Positions 1 to 8,764 of a stretch of DNA of 24,657 bases are shown here, in pieces. Positions within the stretch are counted from its first letter, which is position 1. Each line of letters begins with the position of its first letter. The notes under the pieces were generated by a model. It did not search any database. It saw nothing but the letters and a program-made list of their open reading frames with translations, and was not told the origin of the DNA. Source of the DNA: a virus; IMG/VR virus record IMGVR_UViG_3300046830_000242, positions 1-24,657 of that record; one strand, 5' to 3'. A program made the position numbers and the translations under genes.

Positions 1-126
1 GGGCATGAATTGATCCAAGAAAGTCTTCCGAAGCGCGTGGCATTGGGTACTCTTGGCATAGTTAATACCCCGATTATGCCGCGCAAGGGATGCAAGGGAA
101 GCAAAGGCGGTAAGGGTAAGAAGTGA
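1..126 (+). CDS. C-terminal end of an unidentified protein (5' truncated)
   Basis: The frame is open from the first base to a TGA at 124-126 and encodes the last 41 residues of a protein whose start lies left of the window. The end is strongly basic and Gly/Lys-rich, finishing KGCKGSKGGKGKK. The stop overlaps the GTG start of the next gene in a 4-nt GTGA junction, as at other junctions in this block, which supports a real co-translated gene. I do not recognise the family; another virion or packaging protein would fit the position, but that is inference only. The lysine-rich tail could bind DNA or a membrane. Confidence 0.6.
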   Translation, partial: GHELIQESLPKRVALGTLGIVNTPIMPRKGCKGSKGGKGKK

Positions 127-3080
127 CTTACAGCCGTCCCGGTATTCGGCAAGTTGGAGTTGGTGCTGGTCAGCAGCTTTCCAACAATCAGTCGATTGAA
201 CTCCCCGGACCGGGAAGGGTCTCGGCTAATGCGCCGTTTCGGGACAAACGCAACCCTGCTCAAGCCGCAAAAAACGTTGAGATTAAATACAAAGGCATCA
301 ACGCCTTACTCGAGTTCGCAAACAGCGAGACCACTCGCAAGTACGTTCGTGAACAGATAGATCGTCAGGCAAAGAAAGAGGCGGGTTCTGTTCTTGACGC
401 CTATCCGCCAACTGCCACCACCAGTCAGAACAATCCTGAAGCTGACGCTGCCTATAACGCTCTGAGCCCCAGGGCGAAAGACTTTGTCATTGAGGCAAGA
501 GCAGCTGGAGCTGTCTCTGCCTATTCAAAAGCACTCCCGGCACAGCTGGTCAAGGAGACAATCCTTACTGCGCCAGGCTCAACAGCAGAGCAGCGAGCGG
601 AAGCACAAGCTCGTGCAACGAATGCTGCGCGTGATGCCTCGGGTCTGTCGGCTCTTCCGTCGTATCAGCTTGTTGTCAATGCAGACAAGATTGCTTCGAT
701 TGATGGGTCTGTCAAAGGCCAGGCTTATCAAACGAGAATCGTCAAAGAAGCTGATCTGGCGCAGGTCGGTTTAATCCAGGGTGCTGCTTCTGAGCTTTTT
801 GATGGATTTAAGGGCCTTGAAAAGGTTGGAGCTGACGACAGCGCTGGTGATCTGCCATTGACGACAGGCTTAGACGCTTTGGTTCAGGGGATTATTGATC
901 AAGCAGGCAATAACTTTGGGCCTAGCGGCCAGGCAAACATCTTGGCAGGTGGCATCTTTGAAGTATTAAATCGACTCACAGATCCCCAGGAAAAGCTTGA
1001 ACTTGTGCAGCGGCTGCAGGCGATGGCCGCATCGCCAAGGTTTGGTGCCGATGGCAAAACCGATATTTTTTCTATTCCACTGGGAGACACCGGCAAGTCA
1101 ATCAAGGATGTTCTTGCAGAGCAAACTCCACAGCTAGAGGCTGGTGCAGACAATGCAATGATGGGCGCGGCATTCCTGCAAATGGAAGAGCTGCGACTTA
1201 ATAACGATGTGGAGGGAGCCCGCAACCTTGGCTTGCAGACTCTTGGGATGCTCAATGATCAGACCAAGATCCCTGCGTTTATCAATCAAATTGAAGCGTT
1301 GACTCAGCGAGTTACGCCCGAGATGAGGGTCAACGCTAACAAGATGTTTGAAAGGGAGCTTGACGGAGAGAGCGCAAGCAGCTTAGTCAAAAAGATGATC
1401 ACGGCTGATGTCGGTACTTATCCACCGCAGGCAATAAATCAGATGTTCTCTCTTGCCCGTCAAGAGAGTAACGGCGAAAGAACAAATAACCCCTATAAGC
1501 AATCACACGCAGAGTTCAATAGCGCTAGGAAAAATCAAAGCTCGGAGTTTGATATTGGTTTTGCTAACTATCTCAAGTACACCGAAGAAGGCCAGACTGG
1601 CTCTTATTCGGCTGGGCAAAGCGGAGAAGAGCTGAATCTTGCTGGCAAGCGGAATTACGCAAACTTCTTAAGTGAAGCAAGGCAACGTTATTTTGAACTG
1701 CGGGAAGAAGGCCTGGCCAAAAATGACTGGGATCCGGCCAAGGGGATTCAGCAAGCGATTGACGAGACTGTCGGAACCAAAAAGGAAAATATGGTTGGTG
1801 CTGGTAACGCACCTGCTACCCCGCTAGGGGCTTATGCGGCTTGGGGTAATACTTCAAGCAAAGTTCTTGCGGAAACTGCTGCCTCTAATGGCGGGCGAAT
1901 CGCGAACGAGAACATTCCTGCTTCTGCGATTGTCCCGTCAACGCTGAAGGTTTGGCAGCAGAGCAATCCCGGCAAGTCTTTTGACAGTCTGACCGGCAGG
2001 CAGAAGTTGAATCTGTTGGCTGAAGGCATCATGACTTTCAAAAAGTTTGATGAGGCCAGCGGTCAGTTTGTTCCTTACACCAAGAAAGAAGCGATCAAGA
2101 AAGCTGTTGAGATGGTTGAGGGAGCAGAGAAGGATGCTGCAGAGGGACCAATGCCGACTCGTGATCGTGTGCCGGAGTTGGTGCCAGAAACGCCAGAAGA
2201 GCTGAAGCAGTCCAGGCGCCCTCGAATGCAGGGATATGGCCAGAAGCCCATTCAAAACACAATGGAGTTGTTGGAGAAGGCTGCTCAGTTCGCGAAGCCA
2301 AGCGGAACGCAGTCGGATCCGTTCAACTTCAACAAGATCTTCAACAACGGCGGCTTTGGTCCGCAGTCGATGTCATATGTCGATGGCTTTTTGAACCTGA
2401 CGCTTGGGGCAGCCCCGGCCAATGCTGGTGATCTGACGTATGGCACGCCGGAAGGTTTGCAGGCACTGCGCACGTCATGGTCATCTGGTCAGCAGGGACT
2501 AAATACAGCGCCGCTGCCACAGGTGGCCGCGGCCACACCTGTCCGCTACGCGCCAGTTGCCATCACCAGCGATAAGCACGAGCTGTTTGTGATGGTTGGT
2601 GTTGCCGAGGGCACCCGTACAGCAAGCGGTGGTTACACCAAGGCGTATTACGGGCACAGCGATCCAGGAGATGGCAGCTGGAACCGCGGCACCGTTAGCG
2701 GTGGCCGTGGGACCAATGCCTCACCACAAATGGTTGACCGCAGATGGATGGGCACACTGACCAACGTGCAGCAGCGTATGCGTGGCTCACTAATCGGCAA
2801 CGGCTTGAAGCCGGGCACCGCGGGGTTCAACCGGGTGATGTTCAACCTGATTGATCTGACGGTGCAATCACCAGCCGCGGCTAGAGATTTTGCCGGCAAG
2901 TTGCCTGAGATAAAGCAAAAGGGTTGGACAGTCGAAGCGATTGCCAAAGCTCGCGCTGACTCATTCATCAATCCAGCCACTGGTCGGTTGGATGCCCCTG
3001 GCTTTGGGAACAACTATCAAAGGTTGTTCAAGGATCAGCGATCACGAGCAGGGGTTTATGACTACCGGAGGCGCATCTGA
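123..3080 (+). CDS. Large virion/ejection protein with C-terminal lysozyme-like segment
   Basis: The 985-aa protein starts at GTG 123, overlapping the previous stop (GTGA), and ends at a TGA that overlaps the next ATG. Residues 1-750 are Ala/Gln/Glu-rich and helical in character with no motif I can name. The segment from about 820 to the end differs: Glu829 in VAEGTRT, then AYYGHSDPGDGSWN at 841-854, then an Arg/Gln-rich helical part. This pattern (Glu-Gly-Thr followed by YYGH-DPG-G-WN) resembles lysozyme-like domains in cyanobacterial proteins, so it may open peptidoglycan during DNA entry. T7 gp16 carries a transglycosylase domain but at its N-terminus. It is followed directly by two other giant genes, which fits a DNA-ejection set. 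Virion role likely; enzymatic role inferred. Confidence 0.7.
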   Translation: MTYSRPGIRQVGVGAGQQLSNNQSIELPGPGRVSANAPFRDKRNPAQAAKNVEIKYKGINALLEFANSETTRKYVREQIDRQAKKEAGSVLDAYPPTATTSQNNPEADAAYNALSPRAKDFVIEARAAGAVSAYSKALPAQLVKETILTAPGSTAEQRAEAQARATNAARDASGLSALPSYQLVVNADKIASIDGSVKGQAYQTRIVKEADLAQVGLIQGAASELFDGFKGLEKVGADDSAGDLPLTTGLDALVQGIIDQAGNNFGPSGQANILAGGIFEVLNRLTDPQEKLELVQRLQAMAASPRFGADGKTDIFSIPLGDTGKSIKDVLAEQTPQLEAGADNAMMGAAFLQMEELRLNNDVEGARNLGLQTLGMLNDQTKIPAFINQIEALTQRVTPEMRVNANKMFERELDGESASSLVKKMITADVGTYPPQAINQMFSLARQESNGERTNNPYKQSHAEFNSARKNQSSEFDIGFANYLKYTEEGQTGSYSAGQSGEELNLAGKRNYANFLSEARQRYFELREEGLAKNDWDPAKGIQQAIDETVGTKKENMVGAGNAPATPLGAYAAWGNTSSKVLAETAASNGGRIANENIPASAIVPSTLKVWQQSNPGKSFDSLTGRQKLNLLAEGIMTFKKFDEASGQFVPYTKKEAIKKAVEMVEGAEKDAAEGPMPTRDRVPELVPETPEELKQSRRPRMQGYGQKPIQNTMELLEKAAQFAKPSGTQSDPFNFNKIFNNGGFGPQSMSYVDGFLNLTLGAAPANAGDLTYGTPEGLQALRTSWSSGQQGLNTAPLPQVAAATPVRYAPVAITSDKHELFVMVGVAEGTRTASGGYTKAYYGHSDPGDGSWNRGTVSGGRGTNASPQMVDRRWMGTLTNVQQRMRGSLIGNGLKPGTAGFNRVMFNLIDLTVQSPAAARDFAGKLPEIKQKGWTVEAIAKARADSFINPATGRLDAPGFGNNYQRLFKDQRSRAGVYDYRRRI

Positions 3081-5866
3081 TGTCTGACTTCAAACTCAAT
3101 CCTGAAACAGGCGAATACGAATATGTCGGCACGGCTTATGAGGGTGTGCCGGAAGCAGCGGACGATCCCGATGCAGAAAGCGACGGCAGCCTGTTTGCTC
3201 CTAGCTATGGCTCGCCTGAGCTACGAGCAGCGGAAGGGTTAGAGGCTGAGCAGCAGGCAACTGCTGTTGCGGCCCGCGAGGAATACAACGATGAGCGTCC
3301 GTTGTGGGCGGAGAGCCTGGGTCAGTTTGGGAGCGATCTTGGCAAGAACCTGCTCAACCCGGCTGCGGCGCTGGTCACGGACTATGTCGACCTGGGTCAT
3401 GGCCTGGTGGATATTGCACAGCAAACCGGGAACCTGGTTCAGGGCAAGGGGTTTGACTGGAACAAAGTCTTTGATGACAGCGACAATCCGCTGACTGAAT
3501 ATCGGATCAACACGGTTGGTCGGTCTGAGACTGGCGCTGGTCAGTTCTTAAACACCACGTCGCGTGTTGTGGTTGCATTAGCAACGCTTCCAAAGACAGC
3601 GATCAAGTGGGGCATCGTTGCGCCACTCAAGGCACTGAGCAAGGTGCCTGTTGCAGGCAAGCTTGCTGGTGCCGGCGCAAAGCTGGCGACCAAAACTGAT
3701 GACGCGATTAAGGCTGGCCGCGAGGGAACCAAGGCAACCACGACAGCACTTAATGCCATCCAGAAGGGTGCGCCAAACAGCAAGGCAGCCGCTCTGGCTA
3801 ATGCTGATGACTGGCTCAAGTTGACTTACAAGGACGTTGTCAACGCTGGTGCAGAAGGTGGCCGCTTTGCCACGGTGATGCGCTCAACTGAGCGTGCGGC
3901 CAAGAGCCTGACGAAAGGCAAGGCGTCAGTGCGAACGGTGGGTGAAGCGTTGGCATGGGATGCGTTTGTTGCGTTCAACGCTGCGGGTGAAGGCAACCCG
4001 ATGTTGGATGAGACGTTTACCGACTTTCTCGATGAGGCTGGGGTGCCTCACGTTGCAGCGTTCCGCACGTCAATCAGAGACACAGGCTTGGAGCTAAAAG
4101 CCAAGCAGATGCTTGAGGGCACGATCCTTGGTGGCATCGTTAGCAGCGTCACGGATGTGGCGCGGATCTACAGGTTCAGTCGAGCTTTTCAGCGGGCTGA
4201 TGATGCGGAAAAGGCGTTAATTGTCAAAGCGTTGAATGAGGAAGGCGAACGCCTTGGTGGTTCGGTGGGAAGGCTTGGCGAGCAAGCTGAAGCTATTGCG
4301 TTGCTGCCTTCACGGAACCAGACGGCGTCGATGAAGAACTACCAGCTCTTAGATGAGGAGTTGGACAAGGTCAATGCAGTCCGCGATCAAATTGCATACA
4401 CCCAGGAGACGCAGGCGAATCTGCTGAAGCAGCAGCAGGTGAACGCTCAGATCGAAGATCAGATCAATGCGGTCAATCTTCGGAATGCAGACGATGCGAT
4501 GGGACAGCCTATGGCTGGTCCCGAAGGTGCTCCTATTCCGGCAAGCGTTCGGGTAGACGGGCAGGCACAACTGCCGCCTGGCGCCAAAGGTGGAGCGCTT
4601 GCGCCAGATCAGACAATCCAGCCCGCTGACATTCAGGTCATGCGGCCGCCAGAGCCGACGATCACACCGCAGACAATGCGGGCTGGCTTTCAGCAATACG
4701 TTGTCAATCGTTTTGCAGAGCAAGGCGGCGAGTTTATTGACCAATTACTTGACACCACGAAACGGTTGATGCCCCGCAACCGCGTGGATGCCATTGATCT
4801 GTTGGAGCAGTTCCCGCTTAGATACAACGGTCTCGGTGTGATGGAAGCATCCGAGAGCATTACCAAGAACTATCTGATTGAGCGTGGCCTAGCTGAAGGC
4901 TGGATGTCAGTCGATAGCGATCTTGCGTTGATGTATAACCGCAAGTTGGCGTTTGACTTTGACGCCAATCAGTACGCGGTCAAGCAGGCCACCGCGTTGG
5001 ATGAAGCGGCAGAGATTGAGCGATACAACGCCAGGTTGTTAGAGCAGGGTTCTGATCCGGCAACGCAGCCAGTGCAGAATGAACTGGCCAGGATGGAGGC
5101 CCGTGATGCTCTCGATGAAAGTGCAATCGGCAAGTCAACGCTTGGGGAAAGCGCCGATCCGGACATGGCGCTGGTTGAGGCGAAGCGTCAAGAACAGCTT
5201 GCTGCAACTCAGGAGGCTGGTGCAAAGAATGCGGAACAGCAGCAGGTAGACATTGATGCCATCGCCGCTTACGGCGACATCGGTTCAGACCGACAGGTTG
5301 TGGCAGAAATGCTCAATCTGGATCTTGACAATCTGCCGGAGTATGGCATTGAGAAGATTGGCAATCGGCAATATCAGGTTGTTGATGAGTTTGGTGAGTC
5401 GATTGACGGCAACACCTACTCAACGCTGAAGGGTGCTCGTAAGGGTGTTGATGTCGCGGGTAAAGCGCAGCGCAAGGAATACGTCGCGAAGGCCAGGGCA
5501 TTGGCCGACCGTGCAGCAGATCAGCCGGTGCAATCACGTATTGGCGTTGACTTCTACGACTCTCCTGCTGTGCGAGGTGAGTTGAGCTTGACCAAGCGTC
5601 AGGCAGAGATCTTGAACGAGCTAGGTGTTCCCATCAACGGCACCAAGCTTGACCTGAGTCAGGCCGATCTTGCTGGCATGGCTCAAAGCATCAAACAGTT
5701 GATGGAGTCAGTCACGCCCAATCAACGTCGGGTGCTGGGGAACATCCTCAAGCGCGTTGACGAGAAGGTAATTGACCTTGGGCCAAAAGCTCGCCTACAG
5801 GCAGAAGTTGACAAGACGGCTGCTCTGTCCCAGAAGTTCCTTAAAGACGGAGAGATTTGTTTCTGA
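3080..5866 (+). CDS. Large internal virion (ejection-type) protein, 928 aa
   Basis: ATG 3080 overlaps the previous TGA (TGATG) and has a strong Shine-Dalgarno GGAGG at 3067-3071, 8 nt upstream. The protein has an acidic N-terminus (1-60), a hydrophobic/amphipathic part near 160-200 (RVVVALATLPKTAIKWGIVA from residue 162), a long Ala-rich helical region, a Gln-rich coiled-coil-like stretch near 430-465, a Pro-rich linker near 475-530 and a Gln/Glu-rich helical C-terminus. No catalytic motif is recognised. Size, composition and position between the lysozyme-like virion protein and the 954-aa protein fit a T7 gp15/gp16-type ejected core protein. The exact gp15 or gp16 equivalence cannot be assigned by eye. 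Confidence 0.65.
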   Translation: MSDFKLNPETGEYEYVGTAYEGVPEAADDPDAESDGSLFAPSYGSPELRAAEGLEAEQQATAVAAREEYNDERPLWAESLGQFGSDLGKNLLNPAAALVTDYVDLGHGLVDIAQQTGNLVQGKGFDWNKVFDDSDNPLTEYRINTVGRSETGAGQFLNTTSRVVVALATLPKTAIKWGIVAPLKALSKVPVAGKLAGAGAKLATKTDDAIKAGREGTKATTTALNAIQKGAPNSKAAALANADDWLKLTYKDVVNAGAEGGRFATVMRSTERAAKSLTKGKASVRTVGEALAWDAFVAFNAAGEGNPMLDETFTDFLDEAGVPHVAAFRTSIRDTGLELKAKQMLEGTILGGIVSSVTDVARIYRFSRAFQRADDAEKALIVKALNEEGERLGGSVGRLGEQAEAIALLPSRNQTASMKNYQLLDEELDKVNAVRDQIAYTQETQANLLKQQQVNAQIEDQINAVNLRNADDAMGQPMAGPEGAPIPASVRVDGQAQLPPGAKGGALAPDQTIQPADIQVMRPPEPTITPQTMRAGFQQYVVNRFAEQGGEFIDQLLDTTKRLMPRNRVDAIDLLEQFPLRYNGLGVMEASESITKNYLIERGLAEGWMSVDSDLALMYNRKLAFDFDANQYAVKQATALDEAAEIERYNARLLEQGSDPATQPVQNELARMEARDALDESAIGKSTLGESADPDMALVEAKRQEQLAATQEAGAKNAEQQQVDIDAIAAYGDIGSDRQVVAEMLNLDLDNLPEYGIEKIGNRQYQVVDEFGESIDGNTYSTLKGARKGVDVAGKAQRKEYVAKARALADRAADQPVQSRIGVDFYDSPAVRGELSLTKRQAEILNELGVPINGTKLDLSQADLAGMAQSIKQLMESVTPNQRRVLGNILKRVDEKVIDLGPKARLQAEVDKTAALSQKFLKDGEICF

Positions 5867-8730
5867 TGGCCACTCCAACCTGCGCACCATTTGTTGACAC
5901 GCCCTTGTATGCCAACAGGGCTGGCTCCACTGATGAGGAGATGCTTGAGGCTGTTGTCGATCAAGCCAAGAAAGAAGTCCGCGGCACTTACGACAACACC
6001 GACAAGGCAAATGCCAAGCGGATGACGCGGTACTTGAAAAACATGATGGGTATGCAGATGCCCGCTGTTGATGCCTTTGTGGACAAGGTGCTGGAAGCTA
6101 TCCCCAGCAACGATCCTCTGCAATCGACCAAGCGGATGCAGGTCATTGCGATGTCAGAGATCTATTGGGAACGTCGCGGTTCTGGCATTAAGCAGATGGC
6201 TCAGAACTATTTGATGCAGAAGAAAGACGGGCAGCTGGCCGCGGCACAAGCTTTGGAGTTCTTGTTTCAGCTCAAGAGTTTCAACCGCATGGCTCAGCGC
6301 ATTGCGGGCGAAAATTTCGACGCTGGTAATGCCCTGCGGCAGAAGCTGATTGCCAAGCAAGGCGTTGGCGAAAAGATGGCATTCACCGCAAAGCTTTCGA
6401 CTGAAGCGACCAGGACGCCTGAAGCTGCCAATCAAATCGTCGAGAACATTGGCCAGCAATTAGACGGCTTTGATGAAATTGCGAAGCGGATCAACAGCGG
6501 TGATCTGGTTGGTGCGCTGCAAGACGTTGAGAAGGTAGCCAAGCAGATCTCAATGGTTGACGACCCGCGTGACGTGGCGGGCATGGTGAGCCGTTGGAAG
6601 TCGAGTTGGAACACCTGGGATGAAGTTTGGATCAACGGCCTGCTGAGTTCTCCATCCACCTTTGTGGTCAACACGGTGGGTGCCGCGTGGGTGGTGATGC
6701 GCCCAATGCTGCAAAGCGGCTTTGCTCAAGCGTTTGCTGCATCAGGCATTGGTGGGCCGAAGTGGACAAGAGCTGCTAATTCAGCAGCGGCCGAGGCTGG
6801 TGCGCAGCTGGCGGCCATGCAGGCGTCGTTCCAAGACGCAGCCGTTTTGGGTTGGCGTGCAGCCAAGTCTGAGAAGTCGCTGCTGATGGGTACGGATCAA
6901 AAGATCACGGCGAAAAGGCTCAGGGAGGGGGGAGCACTGGGTTTTGATCGCTTGCCGCCTAGTGCCGAGATTGATCGTGCTCTTGATTTGGTTGGCCAAA
7001 TCGTTCGCATTCCCAGCCGAGGAATGCTGGGAATGGATGAGGCGGCAAAGATTTTGGCGCTGCGGGGTGAGGTTGCTGCCAATGGTGTGCGTCGTGCGGT
7101 CCTGAATGGTGTTGATCCCACTGATCAGAAAGCACTCAAGAGGTATGTCGAAGCTGAGATGGAGCTAGCTTTTGACGTGAACGCGGGCGAGATGGCTCAG
7201 CGGTATGCGTTTGATCCGTCTTCAGCAGATGACGTTAATGCCAGAGCGTTTCAGTACCAGCTGAACAACCAGGCAACAACAGGCCGTGACGTTGCGATGC
7301 GGGCACGGGAATCGGTGTTTCAAGAGGAGAACCCGGCAGCAAAGGGTGTCAATAAGTTTGTGAACAGCATGGGGCCGCTGCGTCCATTGCTGAAGCCATT
7401 CATTCCGTTTGTCACCACTCCCACCAACATTCTCAAACAGGGCATTGTTGAGAGCACGCCGATCGGTCCTGCCTACAACGCCTATAAGGTTGCCAAGGAT
7501 CAAGGTTTTAATCCGACCAAAACGTTTTACGAGATTCAAAGTCAACTGCTGAACGATCCAGCTGAGGCCGCGCGTATTGGTGGCCAGATTGCATTCATGA
7601 CGATGGTGGGTGGCACCGTCTACGGCATGGCAATGAGCGGCGCCATTACAGGTGGTGGTCCGGAGCAGTGGGCAACGGGTTACGACGCACGGAAAGCACA
7701 GCAAGCGTGGTTGGCTGCGAAGAACGTTCCTTATTCGATTGATGTTGGCAACGGCGTGCGGATCCCGATTGGCAGGTTGGGTGAGCCGTTTGCGACACCG
7801 CTGCGGATGATCGCAGATCTGGGCATGTATTCCGGTTATATGAGCCGGACAGAGCAAGACACCAACATCGCCAAGATCATCGGCATCATGTCTGCTGGTG
7901 TGTTTGAGGCCAGTTTTCTGCGGGGCCTTGATGACCTGATGGCAATCGTCCGTTCAGGGTTTGAGGGGAATGTTGATTATGAGTTAGGTCGCGGCGTTCA
8001 GAACTTTGTGGCGACACAGATGCCATTTGGCAGCCTGCTGGCTTTTGCTGATCGGGTGACCAATCCTTATCGCGCTGCTTATGAGGGTGCGACTTTCAGT
8101 GAGATGGTCAACTTTGCCGAGATCGAAATGGGTCGCGGTTTGTTCGGGAAGTTGGTGAACAAGATCCCTGGTGTCGAGACGCAGCCAATGCTGGTTGATC
8201 AGATCACTGGTCAGCCGGTGCCGATTGTTCCTGGCACTGGTCCCCAGGGATTAAACCCGTTGATGCAGGCGGTGCCGTTCTTCCCGCGTCAGAGCAGCGC
8301 TGATCCTGTTTGGGATGCGATCTATGCAATTCAGGGCAGCTACACAGAGAAGGGCCTAGGGGAGGACATCAGGGCCACGACTACAGAGCAGCAGGTCTTT
8401 AACAAGGTGATGTCAGAGACCAAGATCAACGGGAAGACGGTTGCTCAAGCGATCTTGGAGTTCCGTCGTCGGCCTGATGTTATTGAGTACCTGGCAAAGA
8501 GCGGGGTAACGATTAAGGGCACTGGTATCAAGAAAGAGTTCAATGCGTTGTTGATGATGTATCGCAACAGGGCTCGCACTCAGATGCTCAGCAACAGTCC
8601 TAATCTTGCGCAGCGTCTTAGCACTGCTGAAGCTCTTGGCTACGCAAAGAGTGTTAGCGACGTTGACGGTATTAAGGCGCTAGAAAGTCAGCTTGATGAA
8701 CTTGTTCTGCGAGCCAAGAAAGGGTACTAG
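5866..8730 (+). CDS. Large ejection-type virion protein, 954 aa (gp16-like)
   Basis: I start at ATG 5866, which overlaps the upstream TGA (TGATG) and has GGAGAG at 5849-5854; a TTG three codons earlier (5857) is a poorer choice. Residues 256-271 read INGLLSSPSTFVVNTV, and 510-525 contain KPFIPFVTTPTNILK followed by a hydrophobic Gly-rich stretch at 572-599 (GGQIAFMTMVGGTVYG). Such blocks recur in very large DNA-ejection proteins of podoviruses, where hydrophobic segments are thought to help form the conduit across the cell envelope. It ends at TAG 8728-8730, followed by a second in-frame TAG two codons on. I call it the best gp16-like candidate in the window; T7 gp16 is longer (about 1318 aa), so the function may be split among this and the two preceding genes. 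Confidence 0.7.
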   Translation: MATPTCAPFVDTPLYANRAGSTDEEMLEAVVDQAKKEVRGTYDNTDKANAKRMTRYLKNMMGMQMPAVDAFVDKVLEAIPSNDPLQSTKRMQVIAMSEIYWERRGSGIKQMAQNYLMQKKDGQLAAAQALEFLFQLKSFNRMAQRIAGENFDAGNALRQKLIAKQGVGEKMAFTAKLSTEATRTPEAANQIVENIGQQLDGFDEIAKRINSGDLVGALQDVEKVAKQISMVDDPRDVAGMVSRWKSSWNTWDEVWINGLLSSPSTFVVNTVGAAWVVMRPMLQSGFAQAFAASGIGGPKWTRAANSAAAEAGAQLAAMQASFQDAAVLGWRAAKSEKSLLMGTDQKITAKRLREGGALGFDRLPPSAEIDRALDLVGQIVRIPSRGMLGMDEAAKILALRGEVAANGVRRAVLNGVDPTDQKALKRYVEAEMELAFDVNAGEMAQRYAFDPSSADDVNARAFQYQLNNQATTGRDVAMRARESVFQEENPAAKGVNKFVNSMGPLRPLLKPFIPFVTTPTNILKQGIVESTPIGPAYNAYKVAKDQGFNPTKTFYEIQSQLLNDPAEAARIGGQIAFMTMVGGTVYGMAMSGAITGGGPEQWATGYDARKAQQAWLAAKNVPYSIDVGNGVRIPIGRLGEPFATPLRMIADLGMYSGYMSRTEQDTNIAKIIGIMSAGVFEASFLRGLDDLMAIVRSGFEGNVDYELGRGVQNFVATQMPFGSLLAFADRVTNPYRAAYEGATFSEMVNFAEIEMGRGLFGKLVNKIPGVETQPMLVDQITGQPVPIVPGTGPQGLNPLMQAVPFFPRQSSADPVWDAIYAIQGSYTEKGLGEDIRATTTEQQVFNKVMSETKINGKTVAQAILEFRRRPDVIEYLAKSGVTIKGTGIKKEFNALLMMYRNRARTQMLSNSPNLAQRLSTAEALGYAKSVSDVDGIKALESQLDELVLRAKKGY

Positions 8731-8735
8731 CGATA

Positions 8736-8752
8736 GGATTTAACTAAAATCC
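8736..8752 (+). promoter_or_regulatory. Small perfect inverted repeat upstream of tail-fibre gene
   Basis: The 34-nt gap between the ejection protein and the tail fibre is the longest gap in the plus block. It holds a perfect 6-bp inverted repeat, GGATTT-AACTA-AAATCC. The stem is weak and has no U-tract, so it is not a convincing terminator. AT-richness and position would also suit a phage promoter or operator. The tail-fibre ATG at 8765 has no clear Shine-Dalgarno. Confidence 0.3.
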
Positions 8753-8764
8753 GTCGCTGGTTCC

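Noticed and set aside
5857-5865. TTG 5857 as the start of the 954-aa ejection protein
   Set aside because: ATG 5866 overlaps the upstream stop and has better placed GGAGAG; the TTG adds only three residues.
7222-7857. 211-aa minus-strand ORF
   Set aside because: It lies wholly antisense to the 954-aa ejection protein, is Cys/His/Arg-rich in the way of a reverse-frame shadow, and has no recognisable motif.
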